NCBI GenBank assembly: GCA_016714225.1
Contig: JADJNS010000023.1
Location: 62,001 to 126,000 of the forward strand
DNA: 64,000 nucleotides
Reading direction: 5' to 3'
From: Archangiaceae bacterium
GTDB lineage: Bacteria > Myxococcota > Myxococcia > Myxococcales > Myxococcaceae
The notes below the pieces were generated by a model. That model saw only the letters and a program-made list of their open reading frames with translations. It searched no databases and had not been told where the DNA came from. A program made the translations under genes and the position numbers. The first letter of the stretch is position 1, and each line of letters starts with the position of its first letter. Of the stretch, positions 18,526 through 27,650 are shown in pieces.

Positions 18526-19298
18526 CGTGCGTCCAACTTTCCGTAGCGGGGCATGCGACCGTCTTCTCCGGGCCTCGACGCGGCCACGCCGATCGCCACC
18601 CCGGCGGCCACCGCGGCCGCAGTGGCGGCGCCGGCGCCCGCCCACACCCACCACCGTTGATAGAGCGGCGCCTCGTGCTCGACCACCACGATGGGCGCCG
18701 CAGAGAAGCCGCTCGTCAGCCGCCCGCCGGTCGGCGCGATGGCCGCCGCGGTGCTGGCCACCGGCGCCACCGCCGCGGCGGCGCCTGCCGAGGCAGTGGC
18801 CCGCGGAGCGTCGTCGGGGCGCGCCGCGCGGGGCACCGCCACCGCCGCCGGAGCCACGCCGGCGTGCGTGGCCACCGAAGGCGCCACATTGGGCGTCGCA
18901 GCCTTCGCCGCCGCGCCCGCCGCGGGCTTGGGCGACTCTGCGGTGCGCTCGTCCATCTCGGCGATGAGCTGCTGCAGCCGGCTCACGTCCGTGCCCGGGG
19001 GCACCCGCGCCAGGTAGCGGCGAAAAAAGAAGCCCGCCTTGCTCCACTCGCCCAGCTTCTTGTGGCACTGCCCGATGTTGAACAAGAACCCGGGCAGCGG
19101 CTTGAGCTCGTACGCATCGGCGTACAGCCGGCGCGCGCGCTCGAAGTCTCCCAGGTCGTACGCCGACTGCGCCGCTTCGAACTTCGCGCGCGCGTCGTCG
19201 CTCTCTCCCGCACGGGAGACGGCGGGCACGCCCAGGCCCGCCACCAGCGCCACCAGCCTCAAGCTACGGAGCGAACGGGTCGATCGTCGCGTCAGCAT
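18522..19298 (-). CDS. TPR protein with C-terminal membrane anchor
   Basis: A 258-residue protein with an N-terminal signal-like segment, then about two to three TPR units (residues 35-110, with AYDLGDFERARRLYADAYEL). A long Ala/Pro-rich low-complexity linker and one transmembrane segment follow at about 220-240. This architecture is common in myxobacterial genes next to Ser/Thr kinases. It overlaps the kinase gene by 35 bases upstream and the lipoprotein gene by 4 bases downstream. It probably scaffolds an envelope complex regulated by the kinase. Confidence 0.82.
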   Translation of the reverse strand: MLTRRSTRSLRSLRLVALVAGLGVPAVSRAGESDDARAKFEAAQSAYDLGDFERARRLYADAYELKPLPGFLFNIGQCHKKLGEWSKAGFFFRRYLARVPPGTDVSRLQQLIAEMDERTAESPKPAAGAAAKAATPNVAPSVATHAGVAPAAVAVPRAARPDDAPRATASAGAAAAVAPVASTAAAIAPTGGRLTSGFSAAPIVVVEHEAPLYQRWWVWAGAGAATAAAVAAGVAIGVAASRPGEDGRMPRYGKLDAR

Positions 19299-20319
19299 CG
19301 AAAGGCACCGCCTTCTTGTCGACCTTGGCCACCTGGGGTTTGACGACCTTCATCAACCGCTCGTGGGTGAAGCTCCACGCCGCCGCCGCCCCCAGCACCA
19401 CCGCCGCCGCCACGGCGAAGCCGACCGAGCGCTGCCGCGGCGCCAAGACGCGGGCGCGGTGCGGCCGCTCGAGGGCCTCGAGCACCGCCTCCATCGAGTG
19501 CGGGCGCTCTTCGGCGCGCTTGGCCAGGCAGCGCATCGCCAGGTCGGCGAGGCCGGCCGGCACGCGCTCACCGCTCTGCATGCGCGCGGGCAGCGGCGGA
19601 GGCGCCTCTTTGATGACCTGCAGGGTGAGCTGGCCGAAGTGCGGCGACTCGAACGGCAGCCGGCCGGCGAGCAGCCAGTAGAGCAGGCAGCCCACCGCGT
19701 ACACGTCGACCCGCGCGTCGACCTCGAGCCCGACGATCTGCTCGGGCGCCATGAAGAGCGGCGTGCCGAGCAGCGTGCCCTGGGCGGTGCGCGTCACCGC
19801 GGCCCGGCGCAGGTCGGCGCCCAGCTTCGCCACTCCGAAGTCGAGCACCTTCACGAACAGCGGCTGGCCGGCCTTGCGGGTGATGAGCACGTTGTCGGGC
19901 TTCACGTCGCGGTGCACCACCCCGACCCTGTGCGCGGCGCCCAGCGCACGGCAGAGCTGCTTCATCACCGTCAGCACCGAACTCACCGGCAGCGGGTGGT
20001 CTTGCGCGGTCTCGGCCAGGCTCCTGCCCTCGAGAAATTCCATCACGCAGTACACGCGGGCGGGGTCGCGCTCTTCGACGAAGTCGATGATCTCGACGAT
20101 GTTCTCGTGGCTCACCCGGTTCACCGCGCGCGCCTCGTCGAAGAAGCGGTTGATGACCGCGGTGTTCTGCGCGTGCTCGGGGCGCAGCACCTTCATCGCC
20201 ACCTCGCGGCCCAGCGTCACGTGCTTCGCCAGCCACACCCGACCCATCGAGCCTTCGCCCAGCAGGCGCTGCAGCTGGTAGTGGCCGAGGGTGTCGCCGG
20301 GGCGCTCTTCGACGATCAT
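19264..20319 (-). CDS. Eukaryotic-type Ser/Thr protein kinase
   Basis: A 351-residue PknB-like kinase. All catalytic landmarks are present: Gly loop GEGSMG (21-26), Lys 43 in AMK, Glu 62, the HRDVKPDN loop with Asp 138 and Asn 143, DFG at 160-162, and an MAPEQ motif closing the activation loop. One transmembrane helix (about 315-335) follows, with a short 20-residue tail outside. The tail is much shorter than PASTA or sensor domains, so sensing must involve partners such as the TPR and lipoprotein products encoded downstream. Confidence 0.93.
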   Translation of the reverse strand: MIVEERPGDTLGHYQLQRLLGEGSMGRVWLAKHVTLGREVAMKVLRPEHAQNTAVINRFFDEARAVNRVSHENIVEIIDFVEERDPARVYCVMEFLEGRSLAETAQDHPLPVSSVLTVMKQLCRALGAAHRVGVVHRDVKPDNVLITRKAGQPLFVKVLDFGVAKLGADLRRAAVTRTAQGTLLGTPLFMAPEQIVGLEVDARVDVYAVGCLLYWLLAGRLPFESPHFGQLTLQVIKEAPPPLPARMQSGERVPAGLADLAMRCLAKRAEERPHSMEAVLEALERPHRARVLAPRQRSVGFAVAAAVVLGAAAAWSFTHERLMKVVKPQVAKVDKKAVPFDADATIDPFAP

Positions 20320-20448
20320 CACGCGCACGAAATAATGGGTCTGACGGTCACCCCGCTCGTCACCGAAAGGTGAGTTACGGGCCAGGAACAGCGCCAATGT
20401 CGGAGCGCCGCATTTCACTTCTGTACTGGCGCGAAATCAGGGGGGAGC

Positions 20449-20892
20449 TCAGTGCAGCGCGGCGAGCACGTCGTCGAGGTGCCGGTACACCTGCACCTCG
20501 TGGTGCAGCACGTCTTCGACCTGGCCCTGCTCGTCGATCAAGAAGGTCGCGCGGCGGTCGATTTTCAGCACCGGCCACACCACCCCGTACTTCTCGCTGA
20601 TGCTGCGAGACTCGTCGCCGATGAGGTGAAAGTCGATGTGCTCGGACTTCGCGAACTCGCACTGCCGCACGTGGTTGTCGACGCTGACCCCGACCAGCAC
20701 CGCGCCCTTCGATTCGATCAGCTTCTGGTTGTCGCGAAAGGCGCGAATCTCGATGGTGCAGGCGGGCGTGAACGCGCGGGGGAAGAAGAACAGCACCACC
20801 TTGTGCTTGCCGCGGTAGTCCGACAGCTTGAACTCGCGGCCCATGCAATCGGTCGCGCTGAAGTCCGGAGCGGGGTCACCTGCCTGGAGCAC
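20449..20892 (-). CDS. Peroxiredoxin, AhpC/TSA (BCP-like)
   Basis: A 147-residue thiol peroxidase that reduces hydrogen peroxide or organic peroxides. The peroxidatic site is PRAFTPAC with Cys 45, within the P-x3-T-x2-C motif. Classical BCP proteins have a resolving Cys five residues later; here it is Ile (CTIEIRAF). Other Cys at 16 and 78 might substitute, or an external thiol may resolve the sulfenate. It stands between the kinase operon and the thiol-redox operon, 47 bases after the latter's end. Confidence 0.9.
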   Translation of the reverse strand: MLQAGDPAPDFSATDCMGREFKLSDYRGKHKVVLFFFPRAFTPACTIEIRAFRDNQKLIESKGAVLVGVSVDNHVRQCEFAKSEHIDFHLIGDESRSISEKYGVVWPVLKIDRRATFLIDEQGQVEDVLHHEVQVYRHLDDVLAALH

Positions 20893-20939
20893 GGCCGAAA
20901 TCTAAGCCCATCGCAGGGCGGAAGACAGCCCTCTTAAAA

Positions 20940-21521
20940 CTACCCACCACTAATCAACACCCACACCACACCGTAGCTCTGCGGGTTGATGGCGCCCACC
21001 CGCACGCAGCGCACGTCGCCCGCCGGGTCGACCAACACGTGCACCGGTATCGCGGTGCCCTTGTCGAGCCCCAGCCCCTCGAGCAGCCGCTGTGTCTCGT
21101 CGGTCGACGCGACCCAGCTCACCTGGCCGGGCAGCGTCTTCTTCTTCATCCACCCGTCGAGGTCGGCGTCACCCTCGTCGACGCTGAGCAGCTCGATGGC
21201 CACCGGCAGCTGCTCGCGCTCGAACGCCTCGCTCCACTTGAGCAAGAGGCCCATCTCTTCGACGCACGGCTTGCACCACGTCGCCCAGAGGTTCACCCAG
21301 ACCCACCCCTTGGGGCGCTCCACCTTCGTGCCGAACGCGCGCAGCTGCGGCGCGGGGTACTTCTTCTCGCCCGCCGCCCAGCTCTTCTCGCAGAACGCCG
21401 AGGCCCTGGGGTCGGCCTTCTTCTTCACCGAGGCGAAGCGCTCGGGAGAGGGGCCCTCGGGCTTCTCGTCGCACCCGCTCGAGGCGAGCACCACCACCAG
21501 CAGCGCGCGCTCAAATCGCAC
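20940..21521 (-). CDS. TlpA-like thioredoxin lipoprotein
   Basis: A 193-residue envelope thioredoxin-fold protein. The signal with lipobox ASSGC puts lipidated Cys at 17, and the WCKPC active site has Cys 83 and Cys 86. The cis-Pro region is AIPVHVLVDP. The family reduces or oxidises disulfides of exported proteins. It is the third gene of the VKOR-DsbA / OmpA-like / TlpA operon, overlapping the previous gene by 11 bases. An additional Cys (44) precedes the domain. Confidence 0.88.
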   Translation of the reverse strand: MRFERALLVVVLASSGCDEKPEGPSPERFASVKKKADPRASAFCEKSWAAGEKKYPAPQLRAFGTKVERPKGWVWVNLWATWCKPCVEEMGLLLKWSEAFEREQLPVAIELLSVDEGDADLDGWMKKKTLPGQVSWVASTDETQRLLEGLGLDKGTAIPVHVLVDPAGDVRCVRVGAINPQSYGVVWVLISGG

Positions 21522-22209
21522 AGTCTATCCACGCCACGAACGCGCTGCGGTTGATGTCGGTCGGGGTGCACGCGCCGCTGCGCGAGCGGCTCCAGGTGCA
21601 GAACTCTTCGCTGAGCTGGGCGTACTCTTCACCCAGCCACAGCAGGCCCACCTGGTTCTTCAGGTCATCGTCTTTGAACTTCGCCTGCAGGTGCTCGAGC
21701 ACCGACTTCGCCCGGTCGCGGCTCAGGCCCTCGTTGTAGTCGGCCGCCCCGTCGGGGCTGGCGCGCGACACCACGAAGAAGAAGCTCGCCCCGCGCTGGT
21801 CGCTCCACGCCTTCTCGACCATCTTCCTGGCGTCGTCGTCGAGGTCGGTCTTCATCGGGTCGAACTGCAGAATGTGCGCGCGCTTCGAGAGCGGGCGGAA
21901 CATCGCGTTGAAGTCGGGGCCCGAGAGCGCCGCCACCTTCTGCGCCTGCATCGGCTGGCAGCCGCGGCCCCCGCCGCCCTCGAGCAGGCCGCAGGCGCCC
22001 GCCACCCGGCGAATGATGGCCTTGAGCGCAGGCGTGCAGTACGCGTCGTCGCTCACCGCCGCGATGGCCGCCTGCTTCGAGGGGTCGCTCTCGGCCGCGC
22101 TCGCCGCCGCGTAGCGCCGGCCCGCGGCGCTCGCCCACACCGCCACCAGAATCAGCGGCAGCAGCAGCGCCACCCCCAGCACGGTGAAGCCCTTCGCATC
22201 GTCGTTCAT
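21511..22209 (-). CDS. OmpA-like domain protein with N-terminal membrane anchor
   Basis: A 232-residue protein with one N-terminal transmembrane helix (about 8-28), a Cys-containing middle part and an OmpA-like peptidoglycan-binding C-terminal half. That half runs from ILQFDPMKTDLDDDAR to YNEGLSRDRAKSVLEHL, the usual helix-strand-helix landmark. It is expected in the periplasm, tethered to the inner membrane and perhaps to the wall. It lies between the VKOR-DsbA gene (ATGA overlap) and the TlpA gene (11-base overlap). Its paired Cys could be substrates of those redox partners. Confidence 0.7.
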   Translation of the reverse strand: MNDDAKGFTVLGVALLLPLILVAVWASAAGRRYAAASAAESDPSKQAAIAAVSDDAYCTPALKAIIRRVAGACGLLEGGGGRGCQPMQAQKVAALSGPDFNAMFRPLSKRAHILQFDPMKTDLDDDARKMVEKAWSDQRGASFFFVVSRASPDGAADYNEGLSRDRAKSVLEHLQAKFKDDDLKNQVGLLWLGEEYAQLSEEFCTWSRSRSGACTPTDINRSAFVAWIDCAI

Positions 22210-23573
22210 TGCGCGGCCTCGTCGCTCGGCGCCGCGGGCTCTTCGGCCGGCGGCTCGGTGGGAAACGGCAGCGCCGCGGGCTTCGGCTTCGCCACCGGCG
22301 GCGGCGCCACCGGCACGATGGCCGGCCTGGGCGGCGCGGGCGCCTTCACCGCGGCCCGCGCCGCCTTGCCCTTCGGCGAGAGCATCTTCGCCAGCGTGTA
22401 CTCGAGGCCCAGGTCGGTGTCTTCGTCGCACAGGCGCGCGTTGCCCACGAACAGCTGCGGCGTCAGCACCGGTATCGCGTTCGAGACCGCCCAGCGCAGG
22501 CTCTTGGTCAGCTTGCTCTTCACCTGCGCCGAGCCGAGGCAGCCCTTCACCTTGGGAAACTGGGCCTCGATTTTCGCCCGCATCGCCGGCTCGTCTTTCG
22601 CCGCCAGCTCGCGCAGCTTGTCTTGCTGCTTGAAGGCCCACCTCAAGACGTCGAGCGCCGCGTCGTCGTCGTGCGTCGCGCCGAGCCCCGCCGCGCAGAG
22701 CAGGGCCTCGCTCATCGCGCAGGCGCCGGGGTGCAGCGCCTCGGTCACCATCCAATTGCAGGTCGGGTCCAACGGGAACAGCACGGCCTTGAGCGCCAGC
22801 CGGCGCTTGAACGCGCTCGCGGCCAGCCGCGCGTCGAACGCCTTGCACGAGGGGCACAGCGGGTCGAGCACCTCGATGGCCGGCTCTTCACCGCTGCCCA
22901 GGGTCAGCATCACGTTCGCCGGGTCTTCGGCCGAGACCAGCGCGCCGCAGCCGCTGAGCGCCTTCTTCGGGTCGGCCTTCGGGGCGGCGATGAGGTACGT
23001 GAGGCTGAGCACCACCACGAACGCCACGCCCTGCGCGAACCATGGCAGGTAGCGCGACAGCGGCGTGGGCTCGTCGACGCTCTCGTTGCTGCGGTGGGCG
23101 AGCAGCGCCGCCACGCACACCGCCGCGCTCGAGACGTAGATGCCCACGCACACCTTGCAGGTCTGCCCGACCTGGGTCACCGACAAGAACCCGTAGATGA
23201 CGCTCATCACCACCGGCAGCAGCGTGGCCACGAACAAGAAGCGGGTCTCGGCGCGCGAAGGCGGGCTCTCGGCGCTCCGCCACAGCAGCGTCGCGGCGCG
23301 CGCGAACAGAAACGCGAAGGTGGCCAGCGCCCACAGCGAGACCGGCACCCCGCCCCACACCGACTCGCGCAGGTACGAGCTGTAGGGGCTCATCATCACG
23401 GCCTTGCAGCCGCTCTCGCCCAGCTCTTTTCCCGCGCCGGGTATGAACGAGCAGTGAATCGCGTGCACCTGGCGGTCGAGGTGCTGCATGAAGTCGCTGG
23501 TGCTGACGGCGGCGAAGATGCAGCCGAGCAGCGCAGCGGCGGCGGTGACGGCGAGCAGGGACCGGTTGGACAC
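22206..23573 (-). CDS. VKOR-DsbA fusion, disulfide bond formation
   Basis: A 455-residue fusion. The N-terminal vitamin K epoxide reductase module has about five membrane helices, loop Cys 41 and Cys 56, and the CKVC site (Cys 139, Cys 142). VKOR modules pass electrons from thiols to quinone. A DsbA/thioredoxin-like domain follows with CPSC (Cys 240, Cys 243) and a cis-Pro region near LTPQLFVGN. A Pro/Ala-rich C-terminal tail of about 60 residues ends it. It replaces a separate DsbA/DsbB pair. It is the first gene of the redox operon. Confidence 0.9.
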   Translation of the reverse strand: MSNRSLLAVTAAAALLGCIFAAVSTSDFMQHLDRQVHAIHCSFIPGAGKELGESGCKAVMMSPYSSYLRESVWGGVPVSLWALATFAFLFARAATLLWRSAESPPSRAETRFLFVATLLPVVMSVIYGFLSVTQVGQTCKVCVGIYVSSAAVCVAALLAHRSNESVDEPTPLSRYLPWFAQGVAFVVVLSLTYLIAAPKADPKKALSGCGALVSAEDPANVMLTLGSGEEPAIEVLDPLCPSCKAFDARLAASAFKRRLALKAVLFPLDPTCNWMVTEALHPGACAMSEALLCAAGLGATHDDDAALDVLRWAFKQQDKLRELAAKDEPAMRAKIEAQFPKVKGCLGSAQVKSKLTKSLRWAVSNAIPVLTPQLFVGNARLCDEDTDLGLEYTLAKMLSPKGKAARAAVKAPAPPRPAIVPVAPPPVAKPKPAALPFPTEPPAEEPAAPSDEAAQ

Positions 23574-23640
23574 GCGCGCGCGACACTACCTACCCGGGCC
23601 CTTTTTTGCGCTTCAAAGGGTGGGTCAGGGTCATGGCCAC

Positions 23641-25029
23641 ATGACCCTCCAGCCGACCCGCGACGCGTTCGCCCAGCTCGCCATCGAGGTGCTGCAGCAG
23701 CACGGTGAGTCTCGCAGCATCGACTACGACTCCGAGAAGTTCTGCCTCAAGGTCGGCGACGGTGAGCGCTGCAACTTCGTCAACCTCGGCAACGCCTACG
23801 ACGAGTACTGCGGCGTGCCGCCCGAGCACCGCACGCCGCTCTTGAAGCACTGGTTCGGCCGCCAGCTCGGCGAGAAGCCGAAGCTCGAGCTGTCGAACGT
23901 GCTGCCCCGAATTCGCGACCGCGCCTACTACGGCCTGCTCGACCTGCGGGTGGGCGGCATGCTCGCCCAGGCCGCGCCAGGGAAGGCCGTCGAGCCACCC
24001 TCGATGCCCCACCGGCCCTTCGGCGAGTACTTCGCGCTCAGCCTGGTCATCGACCTGCCCACCGCGGTGGTCGACATCACCCAGAAGGACCTCGAAGAGC
24101 TGGGGCTCGACTTCGACGCGGTCTACGCGCGGGCGCTCGAGAACCTGGCCATGCTGTCGGCCGAGCCCTTTCGCAACCCCAAGCCGGGCGTCTACGTCTC
24201 GGCGTATCGCGACAACCACGACCCCGCGCGGCTCTTGCTCACCGAGCGCATTCGCAAGCTCAAGGTGCGCGGCAACCCGGTGGCGATGTTCCCCAACCGC
24301 AACACGCTCATCATCACCGGCGCCGAAGACCCCGCTGGCATCATCGAGCTGCTCGAGCTCACCAAGCTGGGGCTGCTCGACAGCCGCCCCGGCAACGCCA
24401 TCGCGCTCGAGCTCAAGCCCGACGGGCAGTGGGTGCCCTTTCTGCCCCAAGCGCCTCGGGTGCAGCGCCACTTCGCCGAGGCGATGGTGCGCGACTACGG
24501 CGAGCAGCAGAAGCTGATGCGCGAAGACTTCGACCGCCGCGACCTCGACATCTTCGTCGCCACCTACAACGCGATGCAGAAGCCGAACGGGCAGGTGAGC
24601 TCGTACACCACCTGGTCTCAGGGCGTCGATTCGCTGTTGCCCCGAGCCCACGAGGTCGCCTTCGTCGAGATGCAAGGCGACGTGCCGGGCAACATCACCC
24701 GCGTGTCGTGGGCGGCCGCCGAGACCGTGGTCGGTCACCTGATGAAGAAGGAAATCGAGTACCCGCCGCGCTGGCGGGTGAACGTGTTTCCCACCCCCGA
24801 GCAGCTGGCCAAGATGAAGGCGCTCACGCCCGCCGAGGCGCCGGTGGCCCAAAGTGAGCCCACCGCGCCGATGCCGGCGCCGACCGGCAACCTGGGCAGC
24901 ACCGCGGCGGTCTGCGCGCTGATGACGGGAGCCGCCTGGTACTTCAGTCACTCGCCGCTGCTCACCCTCGTCGTCGCGGCGCTGGCGGCGGGCGCGATGT
25001 TCGGCCTGCCGAAGCTGCTCAAGCCCTGA
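23641..25029 (+). CDS. DUF1444-like protein with C-terminal membrane segments
   Basis: A 462-residue protein. The region from about 20 to 290 shows the pattern of DUF1444/YtpQ proteins: a LPRIRDRAYY strand, a long middle helix region, a PGVYVSAYRDNHDPARLLL segment, and a G-N-P-V-A-x-x-P-N-R-x-T-L-I strand. The C-terminal third is unique, ending with a Pro/Ala-rich linker and two hydrophobic segments (about 415-460), which suggests inner-membrane tethering. The start is the ATG at 23641; an ATG nine bases earlier is closed by a stop. It diverges from the VKOR-DsbA gene over 67 bases. Function is unknown. Confidence 0.65.
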   Translation: MTLQPTRDAFAQLAIEVLQQHGESRSIDYDSEKFCLKVGDGERCNFVNLGNAYDEYCGVPPEHRTPLLKHWFGRQLGEKPKLELSNVLPRIRDRAYYGLLDLRVGGMLAQAAPGKAVEPPSMPHRPFGEYFALSLVIDLPTAVVDITQKDLEELGLDFDAVYARALENLAMLSAEPFRNPKPGVYVSAYRDNHDPARLLLTERIRKLKVRGNPVAMFPNRNTLIITGAEDPAGIIELLELTKLGLLDSRPGNAIALELKPDGQWVPFLPQAPRVQRHFAEAMVRDYGEQQKLMREDFDRRDLDIFVATYNAMQKPNGQVSSYTTWSQGVDSLLPRAHEVAFVEMQGDVPGNITRVSWAAAETVVGHLMKKEIEYPPRWRVNVFPTPEQLAKMKALTPAEAPVAQSEPTAPMPAPTGNLGSTAAVCALMTGAAWYFSHSPLLTLVVAALAAGAMFGLPKLLKP

Positions 25030-25050
25030 GTGAAGCAACACAGCGAACGC

Positions 25051-25130
25051 CGGGCACGGGCACGAGTATGCCTCACCATCTGACGATCACGTCCCTCGTC
25101 TCACGTCCACGTGCTGCGTGCCCGTGCCCG
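25051..25130. repeat. 14-bp perfect inverted repeat between convergent genes
   Basis: Arms CGGGCACGGGCACG (25051-25064) and CGTGCCCGTGCCCG (25117-25130) flank a 52-nt loop. It lies between the ends of the DUF1444-like gene (+) and the Fe-S oxidoreductase gene (-). It may stop transcription from both sides. Its G/C hexamer style resembles the larger repeat at 16178-16369. Confidence 0.65.
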
Positions 25131-25186
25131 CGCCCGAAAGGCAGTTCTGACCGAAGCGTGAACCGGGCCGCGGCCGAAGCCGTCTC

Positions 25187-27325
25187 TCAGCTCGCGGGCG
25201 GAGTCTTGGTCTCCATCGAGTCGGCCACCAGCTCGGCGATGTCGCGCACCTTCATCGTCTCTTCGCGCTGGGTGTCGGCGATGCCGTCTTTCATCATGGT
25301 GTGGCAGAACGGGCAGGCCACCGCGATGGTGCCGGCGCCCTTGCCGTCGTAGTGGCCGACCTCGCCGGGCTTCTTGAGCGCGGTCGGGTCGGGGTACGGC
25401 ACCGACGGGTCGCTCGAGTGCTGCAGCGTCAGCGCCGCCTCGTTCACCCGGTTGTGGTTGATGCGCTGGCCGATGTGCTCTTCCATCCACATGCGGCCGC
25501 CGCCGGCGCCGCAGCAGAAGCTCTCGCGGCCGCTGCGCTGCATCTCGATGACCTGCAGGCCGGGAATCGCCTTCAGCACCTCGCGCGGCGGGTCGTACAC
25601 GCCGTTGTGACGGCCCAGGTAGCAGGGGTCGTGGTACGTCAGCTTCTCGTTCATCACCTTCGAGAGCTTCACCCGCTTGTCGCGAATCAGGTCGGCGAGC
25701 AGCTCGGTGTGAGAGATGACGCGGTAGTCGCCGCCGAACTCGGGGTACTCGTTCTTGATGGTGTTGTAGCAGTGCGGGCACTGGGTGATGACCGCCTTCA
25801 CCTTGAGCCCGTTCCACTTCTCGACGTTCTCTTTCGCCTTGGTCTGAAAGAGAAACTCGTTGCCGATGCGGCGGGCCTGCTCGGCGTTGCACGCCTCTTC
25901 TTTGCCCAGGGTGGCGAACTTCACCCCCGCCTCGATGAGCACCCTGGCCAGCGAGCGGGTCACCTTCTTCAGCCGGTCGTCGTACGAGCCCGCGCAGCCC
26001 ACGAAGAAGAGGTACTCGTACTCTCCGCCGTCGCTCCACTTGGGAATCTTGAGCTCGCCTTCCCAGTCTTCGCGCTTGTCGTGGCCGATGCCCCAGGGGT
26101 TGTTCTGGCGCTCGATGCCCTCGAACACCCGCTGCGCTTCAGCCGGGAAGTCGCTGTCGACCTGCACCTTGTAGCGGCGCATGTCGATGAGGCGCGGCAC
26201 GTTCTCGATGAACACCGGGCACGCCTGTTCACACCAACCGCAGGTGGTGCAGGCCCACACCGTCTCGGGCTTGAGCACGCCGCCCACCAGCAGCGCGGGC
26301 TCGGCCGGCTTGCCCTCTTTGTCGACGCCCTGGCTGAGCAGCTTCTCGTTGTCCCAGAGGTAGTGCTTGAGCGACTGGTTCACCTCTTTGTGGGTGAGCG
26401 GCTTGCCGGTCAGGTAGGTGGGGCAGTGGGTCTGGCAGCGGCCGCACTCGGTGCAGGTGTTGACGTCGAGCGCCTGCTTCCAGGTGAGGTCTTTGAACGT
26501 CTTGCTGCCGAACTCTTCTTTCTCGAGGTTCGGCGTCGAGAGCTTCGCGCTGGTCGACACGCCCGCCTTGGCCGGCAGCTTCTTCAGGTACACGTTCGGC
26601 AGGCCGACGATGACGTGGAAGTGCTTCCCCCACGGCAGGAAGTTCAAGAACGTGAGAATGATGAGCAGGTGCGTCCAGAAGCAGATGACGCCCAGGGTGT
26701 GCAGGGTGTCGGTCGGCACGCCCGACAGCGCCAGGCCCACCGCGCTGGTCACCGGCTCGAAGCTCGAGAAGGTGATGCCCTCTTCGCGGAAGTGCGAGGC
26801 GCCGAAGGTGAACTCGGTCACCATCAGGCCGCCGATGAAGCCCAAGATGAGAATCGCCTCCCACGACCTGGTGAGCCGATCGGGCTTCACGATGAAGCGC
26901 AAGATGAGGAAGTAGATGACGCCCACCACCGCGGCGCCGGCCGCGAGGTCCTTCGCGAACAGGTACACCTGATAGACGGTGAGCAGGCCCGGGTGCGCCG
27001 CCCAGAACGGGTTCTTCAGGTTCGGCAGCACCTCGAGGGCGTCTTTCGAGAACGCCATCACGAACAGCATCAGCGAGCGCAGCTGCACCGCCATGAACGC
27101 CGCGAAGATGAACACGTGCATCAGCCCCGGCACGAACTCTTCGGGGTCCACCATGCGGCGCTGGCCGAAGCCGAACATCAGCAGCGCCTTCACCCGCTCG
27201 GCCGGTCGGTCGAAGCGGTTCGGGGCAGGCTTGAGCGCGCGCATCGCCGCGACGCGCCAGTACATGGTGATGCCGAACGCCATCAGGCCGATGAAGACGA
27301 TGGCGCCTGCGAACAAGGGGCTCAT
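25187..27325 (-). CDS. Fe-S membrane oxidoreductase, FadF/HdrD-like
   Basis: A 712-residue respiratory-type protein. The N-terminal 240 residues hold about six membrane helices of an NarI-like haem b domain. Two ferredoxin [4Fe-4S] motifs follow at Cys 291-294-297-301 and Cys 359-362-365-369. Two CCG domains close it, with Cys 516/519 and 568, Cys 604-605 (CCGAGG) and Cys 671/674. Family members pass electrons between ETF or fatty-acid beta-oxidation and the quinone pool. It is monocistronic here. The start at 27325 gives a membrane helix immediately. Confidence 0.88.
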   Translation of the reverse strand: MSPLFAGAIVFIGLMAFGITMYWRVAAMRALKPAPNRFDRPAERVKALLMFGFGQRRMVDPEEFVPGLMHVFIFAAFMAVQLRSLMLFVMAFSKDALEVLPNLKNPFWAAHPGLLTVYQVYLFAKDLAAGAAVVGVIYFLILRFIVKPDRLTRSWEAILILGFIGGLMVTEFTFGASHFREEGITFSSFEPVTSAVGLALSGVPTDTLHTLGVICFWTHLLIILTFLNFLPWGKHFHVIVGLPNVYLKKLPAKAGVSTSAKLSTPNLEKEEFGSKTFKDLTWKQALDVNTCTECGRCQTHCPTYLTGKPLTHKEVNQSLKHYLWDNEKLLSQGVDKEGKPAEPALLVGGVLKPETVWACTTCGWCEQACPVFIENVPRLIDMRRYKVQVDSDFPAEAQRVFEGIERQNNPWGIGHDKREDWEGELKIPKWSDGGEYEYLFFVGCAGSYDDRLKKVTRSLARVLIEAGVKFATLGKEEACNAEQARRIGNEFLFQTKAKENVEKWNGLKVKAVITQCPHCYNTIKNEYPEFGGDYRVISHTELLADLIRDKRVKLSKVMNEKLTYHDPCYLGRHNGVYDPPREVLKAIPGLQVIEMQRSGRESFCCGAGGGRMWMEEHIGQRINHNRVNEAALTLQHSSDPSVPYPDPTALKKPGEVGHYDGKGAGTIAVACPFCHTMMKDGIADTQREETMKVRDIAELVADSMETKTPPAS

Positions 27326-27650
27326 GGTTGGCTCTGCTAACAGAACCCCCACGTTTTGAAAGTCGAAGTGGTGACAGGAGAAATAGCTGCGCGCGCCGCC
27401 CGGGGCCCCCAAGCCTCGAGCGACGCGCTTATTTTATCCTCGAGCGCCCCCGCCCGAGGATGCAGCCGTTGCAACAGTTCTACCGGTGCGTTCGTTTCGG
27501 CCTTTGGGCTTCGCGAAGCGCCGTACAAAGAGTTTTTCGAAACAGACGCCCTGAGAGGTTTGTGCGCTGGCTGTAAGCGCAGCGGGCACGATTCCCGGCA
27601 TTATTTGGATCAGCAAAGAGCGCTTACGAGCGCCCCGAAATTGTGCGCAA
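27326..27650. promoter_or_regulatory. Leader/promoter region of the Fe-S oxidoreductase
   Basis: About 325 bases with no supportable gene and visibly more A/T than its surroundings. It contains two direct copies of CCTCGAGCG (near 27415 and 27438) and a 7-bp hairpin, ATCCTCG/CGAGGAT, at 27436-27442 and 27455-27461. It is upstream of the Fe-S oxidoreductase gene and downstream of the metallopeptidase gene. The promoter and a possible 5' leader therefore belong here. Exact promoter boxes were not recognised. Confidence 0.45.
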
